Assembly: GCF_036373705.1 (NCBI RefSeq)
Contig: NC_089868.1
Location: 13,746,520-13,810,519, forward strand
Direction: 5' to 3'
DNA from: Amia ocellicauda
Lineage: Eukaryota; Chordata; Actinopteri; Amiiformes; Amiidae
Length of the DNA: 64,000 nucleotides
Shown: in pieces, positions 1 to 11,500 of the stretch
Layout of the letters: each line of letters opens with the position of its first letter
Numbering within the stretch: the first letter of the stretch is position 1
The notes under the pieces: model-generated
What the model was told of the DNA's origin: nothing
What the model saw: only the letters and a program-made list of their open reading frames with translations
Databases searched by the model: none
Position numbers and translations under genes: made by a program

Positions 1-307
1 TATTTCCTATATGGTGTATAAAGTACTTCTAATAGCATAGTTTATTTATAATAAATAAAACACATTGGCATTTGCTGATGGGGCCCTTCGCTGCGGCCTC
101 ATTGTTTTTTATGCTGATGGCAGACTCCTAAAATACCAATTCAGTGTTTGTGATTGTGCTGAACTGTTGGGATTTTCATGCAAGATTGATTTTCACTTTG
201 AAATTCTTAACCAGGTTTAGTTGACCAAATTTATGTAATATCTGTATCATATCTGATTCTAATGATTTCTTTAAAATAAAATAATCTTAGTTAATCTTTT
301 GTTATAG
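1..307 (+). other. BRDT intron (3' part)
   Basis: AT-rich sequence ending in the acceptor TTGTTATAG. I see no other feature in it. Confidence 0.7.
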
Positions 308-510
308 GACATTGTTCTGAAGAATGCTGATTCCTGGGCCAGTTTGGGAAAGATGACGACATTCACTCCATCCATGATCAGATCTTCAAATGAGAGCTTC
401 CAGCAGTTTAGGAAAGCTGCGATGGAGAAGGAGGAGCGCGAGAGGGCCTTGAGGAAGCTGCAGATGGGACAGGCAGGAAGGGAGAAGACAACGGTGGCTG
501 AGAAACCCAG
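308..510 (+). CDS. BRDT: BRDT coding exon, third from last
   Basis: Acceptor TTATAG before 308 and donor GTATAG after 510. The exon has 67 codons plus 2 nt. It encodes the KNADSWASLGK block and then a Ser/Gln and charged helix-like stretch (FQQFRKAAMEKEERERALRK). Confidence 0.82.
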
Positions 511-1232
511 GTATAGCCAGCTTGCAGTGGATACTTCAACAATATCATGCATAGTTAGTTTAAAATGGGAGTCTCTTATTTCAGTTACAGTTTAACTACA
601 ATGTGTGCTTTAACAATACCGAAGGCTAAATGGTCAAAACTATATGAACTGTATAGATATATTCATCACTGCAGAGCTGGGTGTATGCTTCTAGAAGTAA
701 ATTGAATACCATAATGCTGAAAAGGACTGATGCAATACTTTCAGAGAGCAGGACAGTGAACCATCTGTAGATATTGTACCGCCTGCTTTGGAAGTGGAAC
801 CTCCTAAAGCAGAGGAAACGCCAACAACTACAGAGGCCAAACTACAACAACAGGCCTCCGTGGACCGAGAGCGAGAGATGGCCCGTAAACGAGAGCAGGA
901 GCGCAGGAGGAGGGAGGCTGTAAGTTGTGTTGGATGTCTGTGCAATAGAAAGTGTCTGGTTTATTAGGAATCTCATTGTTTCTCCATGTTTGAAATCTGT
1001 TGGAAAGATTGGATCTTAATTTTGTATTTAGTTTTCATTGTGTTCCTGTGTGATATGGGATCAGTATTAACAGTACTTTGTTTGATTTATTTTGAGGTTT
1101 TGAGCAATAGTATGAATATCTGAAATCGCTTGTGCAACCAAAAATCTAATGTTTCTTTTCCAGATGTCGGGCATCATTGACATGACTCTGCAGAGTGACA
1201 TCATGGCAACATTTGAAAATAATCTTTATTAA
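308..1232 (+). CDS. BRDT: BRDT, 3' end of the gene (last three coding exons; partial)
   Basis: BRDT is a BET-family protein that reads acetylated histones in male germ cells. Only the C-terminal part is in the window; the bromodomains and ET domain lie to the left. Coding exons are 308-510, 745-919 and 1164-1232, all with AG/GT borders and compatible phases. The first starts with DIVLKNADSWASLGK, a BET C-terminal block. The second has a charged stretch REQERRRREA-like (KREQERRRREA) and the third encodes IDMTLQSDIMATFENNLY followed by TAA. The basic run plus a tail ending FENN(x) is the P-TEFb-interacting C terminus shared by BRD4 and BRDT. Two points favour BRDT over BRD4: the IDMTLQSDIM wording as I recall it, and the EPHX4 neighbour, as in human. 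BRD4 remains the alternative if the order were not conserved. Confidence 0.85.
745..919 (+). CDS. BRDT: BRDT coding exon, second from last
   Basis: Acceptor TTTCAG before 745 and donor GTAAGT after 919. One nucleotide completes the split Arg codon from the previous exon. It encodes a Pro/Glu-rich linker and then a dense Arg/Glu run (positions about 860-919), a predicted charged helix before the C-terminal motif. Confidence 0.85.
1164..1232 (+). CDS. BRDT: BRDT last coding exon (P-TEFb-interacting tail)
   Basis: Acceptor TTTTCCAG ends at 1163. The 22 codons end in TAA at 1230-1232. The key residues are an IDMTLQSD core and a terminal FENN, the conserved BET C-terminal motif. Confidence 0.88.
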   Translation: MSGIIDMTLQSDIMATFENNLY

Positions 1233-1990
1233 TACGAAGCTGGTGGACGGGGGGGAATAACTGGCTGGCATCTTGCATTGTGGGATGCTACTTAGAGCTG
1301 TTTATGGCAACAGAAAACGACTTTTTCCAGGCACTGGATGTCTGAGTAATGGATGCTTGTTGAAGGAAACTGGTCATTATTGTCCAAGAAAATGTGCATG
1401 ACATTGCTTACTATTGTATTATAAAGTTATTGTAATATAATGTACAGTGTAATATACTGTGAACCTGTACACACCGACCACATTGAGGCTGGCTCTTGCC
1501 TTCTCCTGTACAGGGCATAGTTTAGTGAAGTTATAAAACACTTGCACTCGAGGTACTGTATGTGTGTTTGTATGCAGATGTTGTAGGAGGGTCTGTAAAT
1601 TAAGAGAGAAGTGTTGTACGTTTGAAACTGACTTTCAGTCCATGTTTTATAATCAGTTCTAGGTATTTTGTTCAGTTAACTAAAAATGGAGGCTGTCACC
1701 CATTTACATTCCACTTTTTCTTGCTGTATACCTTCCCAGTTTACAATATTGTTAATGTGTACTTGATTTTCTCCCACCTTAATCTTCCTCCCTGGCGTTT
1801 GCTTCTATACTGCTAATTTAGTATTCAAATACAGATGACTATGCTTTGCTGTTCTGACTAAACTTGAATGCCTGTTAATGAAACAGTTTGATTTAATGAG
1901 GACTGTCCTCTGCAATATTGTTTACTGTAATACCAGACTCTATATTGAAGTATTACTTGTTTATTTGTAATAAAATAATCCTTAGCAAAT
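1233..1990 (+). other. BRDT: BRDT 3' UTR (inferred extent)
   Basis: AT-rich sequence without coding similarity between the BRDT stop and a good AATAAA at 1969-1974. The true cleavage site is not proven. A further ATTAAA near 2414 and an AATAAA near 2811 could give a longer UTR. Confidence 0.5.
1969..1974 (+). promoter_or_regulatory. Poly(A) signal, probable BRDT
   Basis: AATAAA hexamer about 740 nt after the BRDT stop, the first canonical signal downstream. Confidence 0.5.
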
Positions 1991-3618
1991 TGTTATCTGG
2001 AAGTAGCAGTTAATTTGTTTTTGCCAAATGTTGATATTCACAGTTGGGAGTGTATTTTTCAAGGGTACTGTATGCTTCCCCTGTTGGTTTCCCGAAGACT
2101 GCAATGCCACAAATTTGATGTGCTTATTTATGAAAATTTAGGTAATCTGTGCCTAAATTCAGACTGGTGTGAGGAAAAGGAAATGATTATACTTTGAATG
2201 TGTCTGTTGTTCTCGGCTGCAATTTAAATGTCACAATGGAAACTTTGAAGTTGTGAAGTTTGAGATTGTTTTTGTTTTTTACGTCTGCTGTCCTGCATAC
2301 AGTAGCACTTTCTCTTCTGTATACATTTAAGATGTGAGAGAGCATGACTTGACTATATAGAGAGATAATATATAATTTTGAAGATAAAAATCACACTATA
2401 TGGAAAACTATCATTAAAATATTTTCAGTAAAATGGTGTATTTGTTGTTGTTTCTACCCGGTTCCCACCTGTTACACAAGTAATTTGCTGGGCTTACAAA
2501 GGCTTATTCGTGCATAATGTTTTTAGATTCTGTGAGGCATGGGGCTGCCACAGATATTAAGGTCATTTCTCTGCGCCTGCTATGTGTATGCATTACATTT
2601 CAGTTTTTTTTTTATACATGGGCTAATGTACTTTCACTAATATGAACCCATATAATTTATGGCTATGATCTGAAATGGACTGGATGGTGGAGGCCTAATG
2701 AGAGTTTAGTTGCCCTTCCTGCTTGTGTATTACCTGCACTACAAATGTTATATCAGTAGAAAATAATCCCTCATGAGATATCTAAACTTTTTGAAGGCCT
2801 ACACAAAGATAATAAAAAAATGTGGACTCAACCCTCAAAAGAATTTAGAAGGTGTTTTATGAAGGAATTATATTTGCCATTTGTCTGTCCCTTTTTATTC
2901 ATGGCAGTGTTACTGTACATTTCCAGGAAAAGGGGATGCATGTTCATTTTTTTTTTTAATTTGCTGTGTGTGGTGTGTGTGTATAGATGTATAAATTTCC
3001 AAAACAACTTAGGCATTTTATTCCATTGCAGATGCACAATATTCCACATTCCTGTACTGTTGGCAGATGCAACTGCATGAAACCTCAAGCTGTAGGCTTT
3101 GGCGTGTTTGATGTGCTGGCCTTGTTTGTGATGGGAATGCCAAGTGGCCTATTGTGATTCCAAGGCTTTTTGCATGTTATCAGTATTGTGTGCTGCCAGT
3201 ACAGACTGCATGTAAGTAGTAGCCCCTCCTCCCGATCTCACACACATGCCATACATACAGCAAAAATTATTTTTTTCTGAGCTGTACAGTGGCTCGACTG
3301 TGGGAAGGTGGGTGACAATGAGTTTCAACACCTAGGGCACCCTTAAACACTATTTTTAGTCCACGTTTGAAAACCGAACAAGTCCTATACAGTGATGTTT
3401 GAACCACAGGGATTTGTTTTTTCTTTCATGTCGAGATTTGCCACCTGGGGACCAATTGGTTTGCCTGTGGAAAGGGAGTACTTGGCATAGTAATGCCATC
3501 TGATTAATTATATATGGTTGTTTTTCTTATTCAACACTTTAGGTTGCTAATTTTGAGATACAGGGATTTGCCTTTCAGTTATTATCAAGTTCTGTTTCTT
3601 CATGGAAAAAAATACATA
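1991..3618. other. Intergenic, BRDT to Tc1 insertion
   Basis: AT-rich, with short T runs and a small GT-rich patch near 2960. No exon-like similarity or repeat family that I recognise. It may include alternative BRDT 3' ends. Confidence 0.6.
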
Positions 3619-4491
3619 TACACCAATCAGCCATAACATTATGACAACTGACAAGTGAAGTGAATAACACTGATAATCTTATCATGGCACCTGTCAGTGG
3701 GTGGGATATATTAGGCAGCAAGTGAACATTTTGTCCTCAAAGTTGATGTGTTAGAAGCAGGAAAAATGGGCAAGCGTAAGGATCTGAGCGACTTTGACAA
3801 GGGCCAAATTGTGATGGCTAGACGACTGGGTCAGAGCATCTCCAAAATTCCAGCTCTTGTGGGGTGTTCCCGGTCTGCAGTGGTGAGTACCTATCAAAAG
3901 TGGTCCACGGAAGGAAAAGTGGTGAACCGGCGACAGGGTCATGGGTGGCCAAGGCTCATTGATGCACGTGGGGAGCGAAGGCTGGCCCGTGTGGTCCGAT
4001 CCAACATGAGCTACTGTAGCTCAAATTGCTGAAAAAGTGAATGCTGATAGGAAGGTGTCAGAACACACAGAGCATCGCAGTTCGTTGCGTATGGGGCTGC
4101 GTAGCTGCAGACCAGTCATGGTGCCCATGCTGACCCCTGTCCACTGCTGAAAGCGCCTACAATGGGCACGTGAGCATCAGAACTGGACCACGGAGCAATG
4201 AAAGAAGGTGGCCTGGTCTGATGAATCATGAGTTCAAGGTGTTGACTTGGCCTCCAAGTTCCCCAGATCTCAATCCAATCGAGCATGTGTGGGATGTGCT
4301 GGACAAACAAGTCCGATCCATGGAGGCCCCACCTCGCAACTTACTGCTAACGTCTTGGTGCCAGATACCACAGCACACCTTCAGAGGTCTAGTGGAGTCC
4401 ATGCCTCGACGGGTCAGAGCTGTTTTGGCGGCAAAAGGGGGACCTACACAATATTAGGCAGGTGGTCATAATGTCATGGCTGATCGGTGTA
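3619..4491 (+). mobile_element. Tc1-like transposon, internally deleted copy 1
   Basis: The inverted ends read TACACCAATCAGCCATAACA on the left and, reversed, TACACCGATCAGCCATGACA on the right, with TA next to each end (3617-3618 and 4492-4493), the Tc1/mariner target duplication. Inside is a transposase relic: an HTH N-terminal part ([20 protein letters not shown]), then WSDES-like coding near 4215 joined directly to the [20 protein letters not shown] block. The segment that should hold the second catalytic Asp is missing. A near-identical copy with the same deletion lies at 39889-40751, so this is a non-autonomous lineage. Confidence 0.9.
3766..4457 (+). pseudogene. Tc1-like transposase relic (copy 1)
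   Basis: It would start at the ATG at 3766. The HTH domain reads well to about 4005, where a small indel (CAACATGAGC, against CAACAGACGAGC in copy 2) breaks the frame. Further TGA codons occur near 4147 and 4199 where Tc1 relatives have sense codons. The central part of the DDE domain is deleted at about 4224-4232. The C-terminal [12 protein letters not shown] and VESMPRRVRAVL blocks remain. It cannot make an active enzyme. Confidence 0.88.
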
Positions 4492-5291
4492 TATCATAAT
4501 CATAAGGATCATAATATTTGCAAAGGTTTTTTACATTATAAAATGTAGATATTTGTGAGAACTAACTTGCACCTTCCTTGGTAGATTTGTTCCAATTAAG
4601 TTTCTAATGGGGAAAAAACAAACTACTTTGTATTGCTTAAAACACTATACTACCTATTTCCTTGCAAGGTTTCCTCACAATCCGCTTACTGTTGATAAGC
4701 CTGTTAGATCTTAATTAGAAACTGGAATACTTTAACCCCTTCAACCCCTAACTAGCAATTCTAGGTGGAGATTCCGAGTCGAGCAGCATCAATATTGTGA
4801 ATACTGGGGGACGAAGACGCAGGTCTTGCCAACAGTGGGGATGATTCATCAAACGTCTTGCGCTGCTACCTTCAATAAAAATAGCTGACGGGTTTGCAGA
4901 GACAGAAAACCGGCCCAGCCTCCTGCAACACGAACACGTGGCGTGGATTGTGTTTACAGACTGCGTCTCCCGAGCGGGCACGGCTGCCCACCCCTCCCCC
5001 CCCACGGCCGAGGTTTAGGCTCATCAGCTTGCAGGCAGTGGTGTAAAAACACCTATTCGCCCATCCGGAGCTCCTGTCACACGCAAGCGTGAGTCCTGAC
5101 GTGCAGATCGAGGGTGGGGGGGGGGGGTTGCACGGAGTTGACATCCACGGATCTTCCCAGACGCGAGTGCGCTTCTTTACGAGCCCGGTGTGCCATTCGC
5201 GCTGGGCATCCTGTACCCCACAGCAGACAACCAAGAACAGCGATCAATACCACTCCGCTATCCATACTGCTTCTCCTGCTGGGATGTAAAG
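4492..5291 (+). promoter_or_regulatory. EPHX4: EPHX4 upstream region, GC-rich, probable promoter and 5' UTR
   Basis: From about 4770 the base composition changes from AT-rich to GC-rich with many CpGs, including GAGCGGGCACGG near 4974 and a C run near 4996. A run of 12 G lies at 5116-5127. This fits a CpG-island promoter ending at the EPHX4 ATG at 5292. No TATA box is obvious and the transcription start cannot be fixed from sequence alone. Confidence 0.5.
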
Positions 5292-5534
5292 ATGGCGAGG
5301 CTGCTGCACAACTTACTGTTGTTTACAGTGAGGCTATGGCTGAAGATGAGAGTTTTTGGCTACTGGTTCCTCATCTACAGTGTTTGTGCTCTCCACGCTT
5401 TCTGTGCGCTGCTGAAACTTTTGGGCACCGTGATTAGGAGGCCGTCAAAAACCTTTCAATGGGGAATCCGAGAGACCCCCCCAGCCTGCCTGAATGACAC
5501 GTCCTTGGGAACACACTGCTATGTGAGAATAAAG
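5292..5534 (+). CDS. EPHX4: EPHX4 coding exon 1 (membrane anchor)
   Basis: 81 codons ending in frame before GTAAGG. It encodes the N-terminal transmembrane segment and the [19 protein letters not shown] stretch that leads into the hydrolase domain. Confidence 0.93.
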
Positions 5535-8500
5535 GTAAGGTGCTGGGCTGTTGCAGTCCGCTGTGAAACTGGGGGTTATGGTGCGGGGGGGCTTGCAGGA
5601 CTGAAAAGAGGCGAATTTCTGCATAAGACGTTTTATCTATTGCAATCAAATCGATAGAAACGGGCCTGTGCCTCTCACTGAAACATTGATCTTAATGCAG
5701 ACTGCTCGTAAAGTGATATATTAGTTATTCATTGACGTATGACCTGAAAATGGAGTATTTATGATGATTACTGTAATAACCCGTTAATTACCCCGCTCTT
5801 ACAATTCAACAGACTTTATTTGCCGGTGGTGCTGAAGACAGCTCCTCCTGTGCTCGCAGCTGCGTGTTGACTTTGACAGTTTATACTAGCCAGTCATCCC
5901 AGTACAGTCCTGCAAATCCCAGTGGTGGCACTTCTTAAAGTTTCAATTGGTGCCTTCTCCGTTGATTTGCTGTAAAATCTGTGTTTTTGACGGATCAGGT
6001 TGGAAATCACCTGTCCTGCAACGTCACTTTCTCGCAGGTCAGCTCTGTTGAACGTTGTTAGAATAGCAATTGAAGTGCCTGTGGAGATATGTACGCGATG
6101 TTTACAAATGCATGTTGTATTTGCTGCGGTTATATCTTCCTGAAGGTGATTTAATTTAAACGCTATAAATATATATCCAGGATGCAAGCACAACAACTAT
6201 TATAATCTTAGCAGATCCTCAGCTTAGCCTTTTTTCCCCCTCCGTGCACCAGTTAGTACTAGATAGTCACTCATCCCTAAACAGAAGAGACCATTCTCCT
6301 TGCAATTGAAATTCAAAGTTAATCTGGTATAAATATACAAAATGAAACCATTCAAATCAGTGTTAAGAGGATTTTCAAATGCTATATATATTCTGTATTG
6401 CCATAGATATTAGACCACCACACGAAATGGTGAGTATTACATAAAATGATACAGTACTGATTAAACTAGAGAAGGCTGTGCTGGTGTTGTCAGATGTCCT
6501 GCATAAAGACAGTGACTCTTTCCCTGTCTGTGTCTACAGGAGTCTGGGCTGAGATTTCACTATGTGGCGGCCGGAGAACGGGGAAAACCACTGATGCTGT
6601 TTCTCCATGGATTTCCAGAGTTCTGGTAAAATTACAGGGACACATGCAACCATTAGTGTCTGGTTAGATACCTATGTACATGTTAAAAGTGGAGGGAAGC
6701 ACAGACAGATAGATAGGTGTAATATGTAATTAAAAGGAAGAACAATATATCAATTTGGCATATTCACGGCTCTTTCCACTACAGCAGTGTTATGTTCTCA
6801 TTTGTTTTTAACCTTGTGAACCACCAACATAAAACATCAAGCAATACATGCAGACAGCAGCCAAATCATATTTTTATGGGCGTTTCCTGATGCTCCTGCA
6901 GCCTGCCAGATTCCCTTTAATTGACCAGTTATTGAGCTTTCAGCCTCTCAACAGGCTTCAATAAATTATATGGACTGCAGTGCTGGTGTGGAAGGAATTG
7001 GGGTAGGATGGATTGTCAAGTGTGCTAAAGTGGTCCATATCTCAGACTGACAAACAGGCTTGTATAGAAGCAGACAGCAGTTAATTATTCAGAGGGAAAA
7101 TCTGCTGTGCATGGCTGCACATTTGCAGCACAGAAGTTATGAAAAGAGATTAGATTGTGTTTCCCAGTCCAAGATACATTCAAAGTTATTTGGTCTTTAT
7201 GGCTTGATGGATTTAATCAATTTAAAGTGTCTGTGCCCTGGCTAAGTAATACACAAAAAGCTACTTTATAATTTCACCAGAGTTTCTTATAGCAATCACA
7301 GATTATTGTTTTAAATATCTGGTTACAAGCTACTTCATTACTACTGTAAAACCAATGCAGTTTAAGTTGTTGTAACTAAGCAATGCCAAATAAATACGGA
7401 AGTGAGTCTGTGAGGTATAGGCCATGGTAGATGGACAAGCACATGTTGAATGGTGATGGAGAAACAATGTCAAGTTGTTCATATTAAGAAATGGATCTCT
7501 TATAGTAGTTAATGTTATGTTTAAATACATAGGTTTTCTAAGTATGGCAGCTAGTTCTGCTTGCTGTCCAACCTGCCTTACACAATGTCTCCAGTTGGAA
7601 AGTGGATTTAAAGAGCAGCCAAGAAGTAGCATTAGAGTGCTATTTCAGTCCTAACAAGGACAATGGTACTTAACATCGAAGTTAAATCCCCCTATAATTC
7701 ATATCAAGATTACCTCCTATTGTGTGTAAAGCTAGGGCAGTTCAATTTTAAAAGTAGCAGATTGTGCCATATCATATTTTTCAATCCAGTTTGATGCGGC
7801 AGGGGTCTGTGTGTTTTAAATCACTCAGAGTCTGTACACAACTCATAGGCTCGGTAGCTTTGCCTTCATAGTAATTGCATGCATTGTATATGTTGTGCGT
7901 CTGGGGTTATGTCCGGCGTGACCAGCTGTCCGGTCCTGCAGGTTCTCCTGGCGTCACCAGCTGCGCGAGTTCAAGAGCGAGTTCCGGGTGGTGGCGGTGG
8001 ACATGCGGGGCTATGGGGAGTCGGACGTTCCCACCGGGGCTGAAAACTACCGCCTGGACTCCCTCATCACCGACGTCAAAGACATCGTGGAGTACCTGGG
8101 TGAGTGCTTATGCAAGGCATGTGTAGAGGAAGAAATAATTCAACATTTTTATTTCTGTATTTCATTTTAACTCACAACATACTACTTGTAGACAACAGCC
8201 ATCAATGAATCATAGGCCAGGGACTGTTTCTCTGGCTGCACGTAGGAATCCCTTCTCGCCACTTCTTTATTTATTATCCTTTTAGCAGACTTCGTTAAAT
8301 AATGTGGACTGCAGTGCTGGAGGGGAGGGGAGTAGAGTGGATTGTCAGCTGGACCAAAGCAGTCCATAACTAACAAAACAACCTGTTATACAGCTACACT
8401 GCGACAAAAACTCTGCAACAATGAGGAATTCATTCACTTTAAAGATTTATCTAAAAGCTATACAGACACATTATAGTCAATGTCGTCACCCATTAAGCAA

Positions 8501-11500
8501 AGCCTTTTTGAAAAATCCTCTTAATTCAACCAGAGTGCGCAGTTTCTTCCTACATTTTTTAGTGTGTTCGTTTACTGTACTTCAAGTTCAAGGGATCTGC
8601 AGAGCGGCAACAGCTTCTGGTGAGACTGGGAGGTAGAGCTGGAAAGAAGCCAGGGGATCTAGGGAAGTGCTGGAAGAAGAAGGAGTGAAATAATAATGAG
8701 ATCGGAAAGAGAATGCATTAAAGCAAGGGGTGCCAGAAGAGACTTTCTTCGTTATGACACAAACAAGAAAATAGCGACATACAAGCATCAGTTGTGCAGA
8801 GAGGGGGATATCGTATCGTGGACTGAAGGTTGAGACACTGGAAGCCTGAAATGAAGCAGCCTATGGTTTTAAAAGCCGTTCTTGGCCCACTGGCGCATAG
8901 CAGGCCGAGCGCTGATGGCTATCCTGCTGTTTCTGAAATCTTCAAGAGGCTTAAGACAGGATAGATTAGCCCTCAATCTTCCAATGTCTCAGCCTTCTGT
9001 GTAATAGGCTTTTCTGCGGGAGATGTGAGATAGGGAGTCATTTCTTGCCCTGGTCTTTTTACTTCTTAATTCCCCCGGTGACTACCACTCTTTCCCCCCG
9101 CATTTGCTTTTCAAAGGTGGCGGAGAATTATTATTCCGTGCCTCTTCTCTTTTGTAGAGCGATCTCATTTAAAGGGGATACTCGTTAGCGACTGAGAACA
9201 AAGCCACCGTATTCCCCTCCATCCGCCATTAAACTCATTAGGATGTGAGTCCAGCTGACTAGATATAGAGAGGAAAGAGATAGTGCTGCTTTCTTCCAAG
9301 GGGGGAGGGATGGATCTGTGCTTTTTGAAAAGTTTCAGGATGGCTTCTGAGTTTAACTTTGAAGGAAACTTATTTATTTCTGGCTGTATAACCCCCAATT
9401 AAATAAAACTTGCTCATATGTTCATGCATAACATTAATTTCAGGTCATACAATAAAAGCAATAGTAGTTTCAACCAATTGGCATGAGTTGTGTTCAGACC
9501 TGTATTCAGATCTCGGATTTCTGCTACAGCAAGCTGCTTTATTATTATATCATAGTCAATGGGAACAAAAATTATACTTCTGGAAGGAAACCAAAAAACA
9601 AACAAACCGTGAATCCACCAAATCATAGGTCAATCAAACTGACCCATGGTGTTTTCACTTGTTAACTTCTCCGTGGCTCCCATACGCCTCCAACACATAG
9701 CTGCCTGTGCCCAGGGGATGCTGTTTGGCACCTGGCTGGCTTCTCCACTGGGTCTCAGAGAAAAAATTAAACCACAGCAAGAGTTATCTATGGCGCCTGA
9801 ATGTTTTCTGACTGAACATGACAATCCGTTGACTGTTAAGAAGCTTCTAGTTCTAGTAGGATCTTTTTTCTTGGGTTGAAAGATCCATTTCTTTGGCGAT
9901 CTTGCAGATGACCCAGATTCAAGTTCAGCTCATTTCACAGTTTCTCCTGCTCAGCCTCCAGGTCCAAATCATAAGACACGCACGCAATCTAACACAGTTG
10001 GGTGCGATGAGGCAGACCAGCTTCAGGGCGACCTTGGACTGAATAACACAGAGAGCTGCGGTCACATTAAACTCCTTTAACAAAAACATTTCAGGGTGGG
10101 GGGATGATTAAATGTGTTTGTGCTTCGGGTGATCACTGTATCACCACATGGTAGACCTGCAATAACCTAGAAGTGTCTATATAGAAAGGAGTTTGTGAGC
10201 CAGACTGGTCTGAAGGGTTTGCCATATTCTTAACAAAAAAACATGCTCCCTGTTAATAATTCAGTACTGCTCTTCATGTATGATACTGTGAGGCTTTTCA
10301 ATTGGCACCCTGGTTGAATTCCTGTAACAGTAATAAATTGCAGACTGTGGATGTCCGTCGCACAAAAGCTGCATTGTGAATGACAAGACTGACAAGTAAC
10401 AATACGATCTCTTTCTTCTCCTCTCCCCCCAGGTTATAATCGGTGTTTTCTGGTTGGTCACGACTGGGGTGGGATCATCGCCTGGCTGTTTGCGATCCAT
10501 TACCCAGAGATGGTGACTAAACTCATCGTCTTAAACTGCCCTCACCCCACTGTGTTTTCAGGTAAGCTCGGCTCAGTTGTCATTTTGAGCATTTGTGACA
10601 AACCCCTGGTTGTAAAAGCAGAATTGGCTGGTCAACTTCCTGTTTCTCAGAACGATAGTAATGCTCCTCTGAGAAAGTAGTTCTGAGTGTCTTTTATTGA
10701 TGTGCTGAGTCCTGTGTTCGTCTACTTGCTCGTAAGCCTCTAATTAGTGTGACATAAGGATCTTATTTCCGGTGTTTCCAGATTACACCCTGCGCAACCC
10801 GGCCCAGCTGATGAAGTCCAGTAGCTTCTTCTTCTTCCAGTTGCCACGTTTCCCAGAGTTAATGCTCTCCATCAACGATTTCAAGGTAAGCAGTGCTTTC
10901 CGGAGAGGTACACAAACGTCGTGGATATTTTGCTATTGAATGCAGGATCATTTTTGAAAGGAAGTGCTGTCTTCTGAATTACATTTTTATAGCTTCAGAC
11001 TCTGAGGAAAAGCTAATACACTATCATGAAAACCTTTCAAATGTCTCGAAAGAAAAACGATGCGATAGCTCCTCACGCCGTCTGCTCCCCTGTTCTCGTC
11101 ACGCTGCGGAAGACTGGAACGCAACTAATCTGCCCATCTTTTGTGTGCTTGTGAAAGTGGGTGTGAGTCTGTCTCCCCGCAGGAGCACCGTGCGAACAAT
11201 GGCTCCCTGCTGCTTCGTTTCCAAGGCTCGCCCTGTGCCTCCTCACAGCCAAGGACCAATAAACTGCCCATCAGGAGCTTTAATAGTTAATTCCTTTAGA
11301 TCTCTTCATAGGTTTAATAGAGTTCAATTTGCATTGCTGCAGCAGTTCACCACAGCTGACAGAGACTGCGGCAGCCTCAGGATTCTTCTACAGTTTCCAA
11401 GAAGAGCAAAACCACTTAATTACCTTTTTTTTTTGCTTCATTTATTCTCCTCCATTTGACTTATTGTCAGAGTGTCTCTTTAATCACACTTCAGATCAGA

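Noticed and set aside
5190..5657. Longer 155-codon reading of EPHX4 exon 1
   Set aside because: The upstream part is 5' UTR and the downstream part runs into intron 1 past the GTAAGG donor at 5535. The ATG at 5292 matches the human start MARL.
10893..11459. 188-codon open frame in EPHX4 intron 5
   Set aside because: It begins just after the exon 5 donor, lies within the intron, and has no similarity that I recognise.
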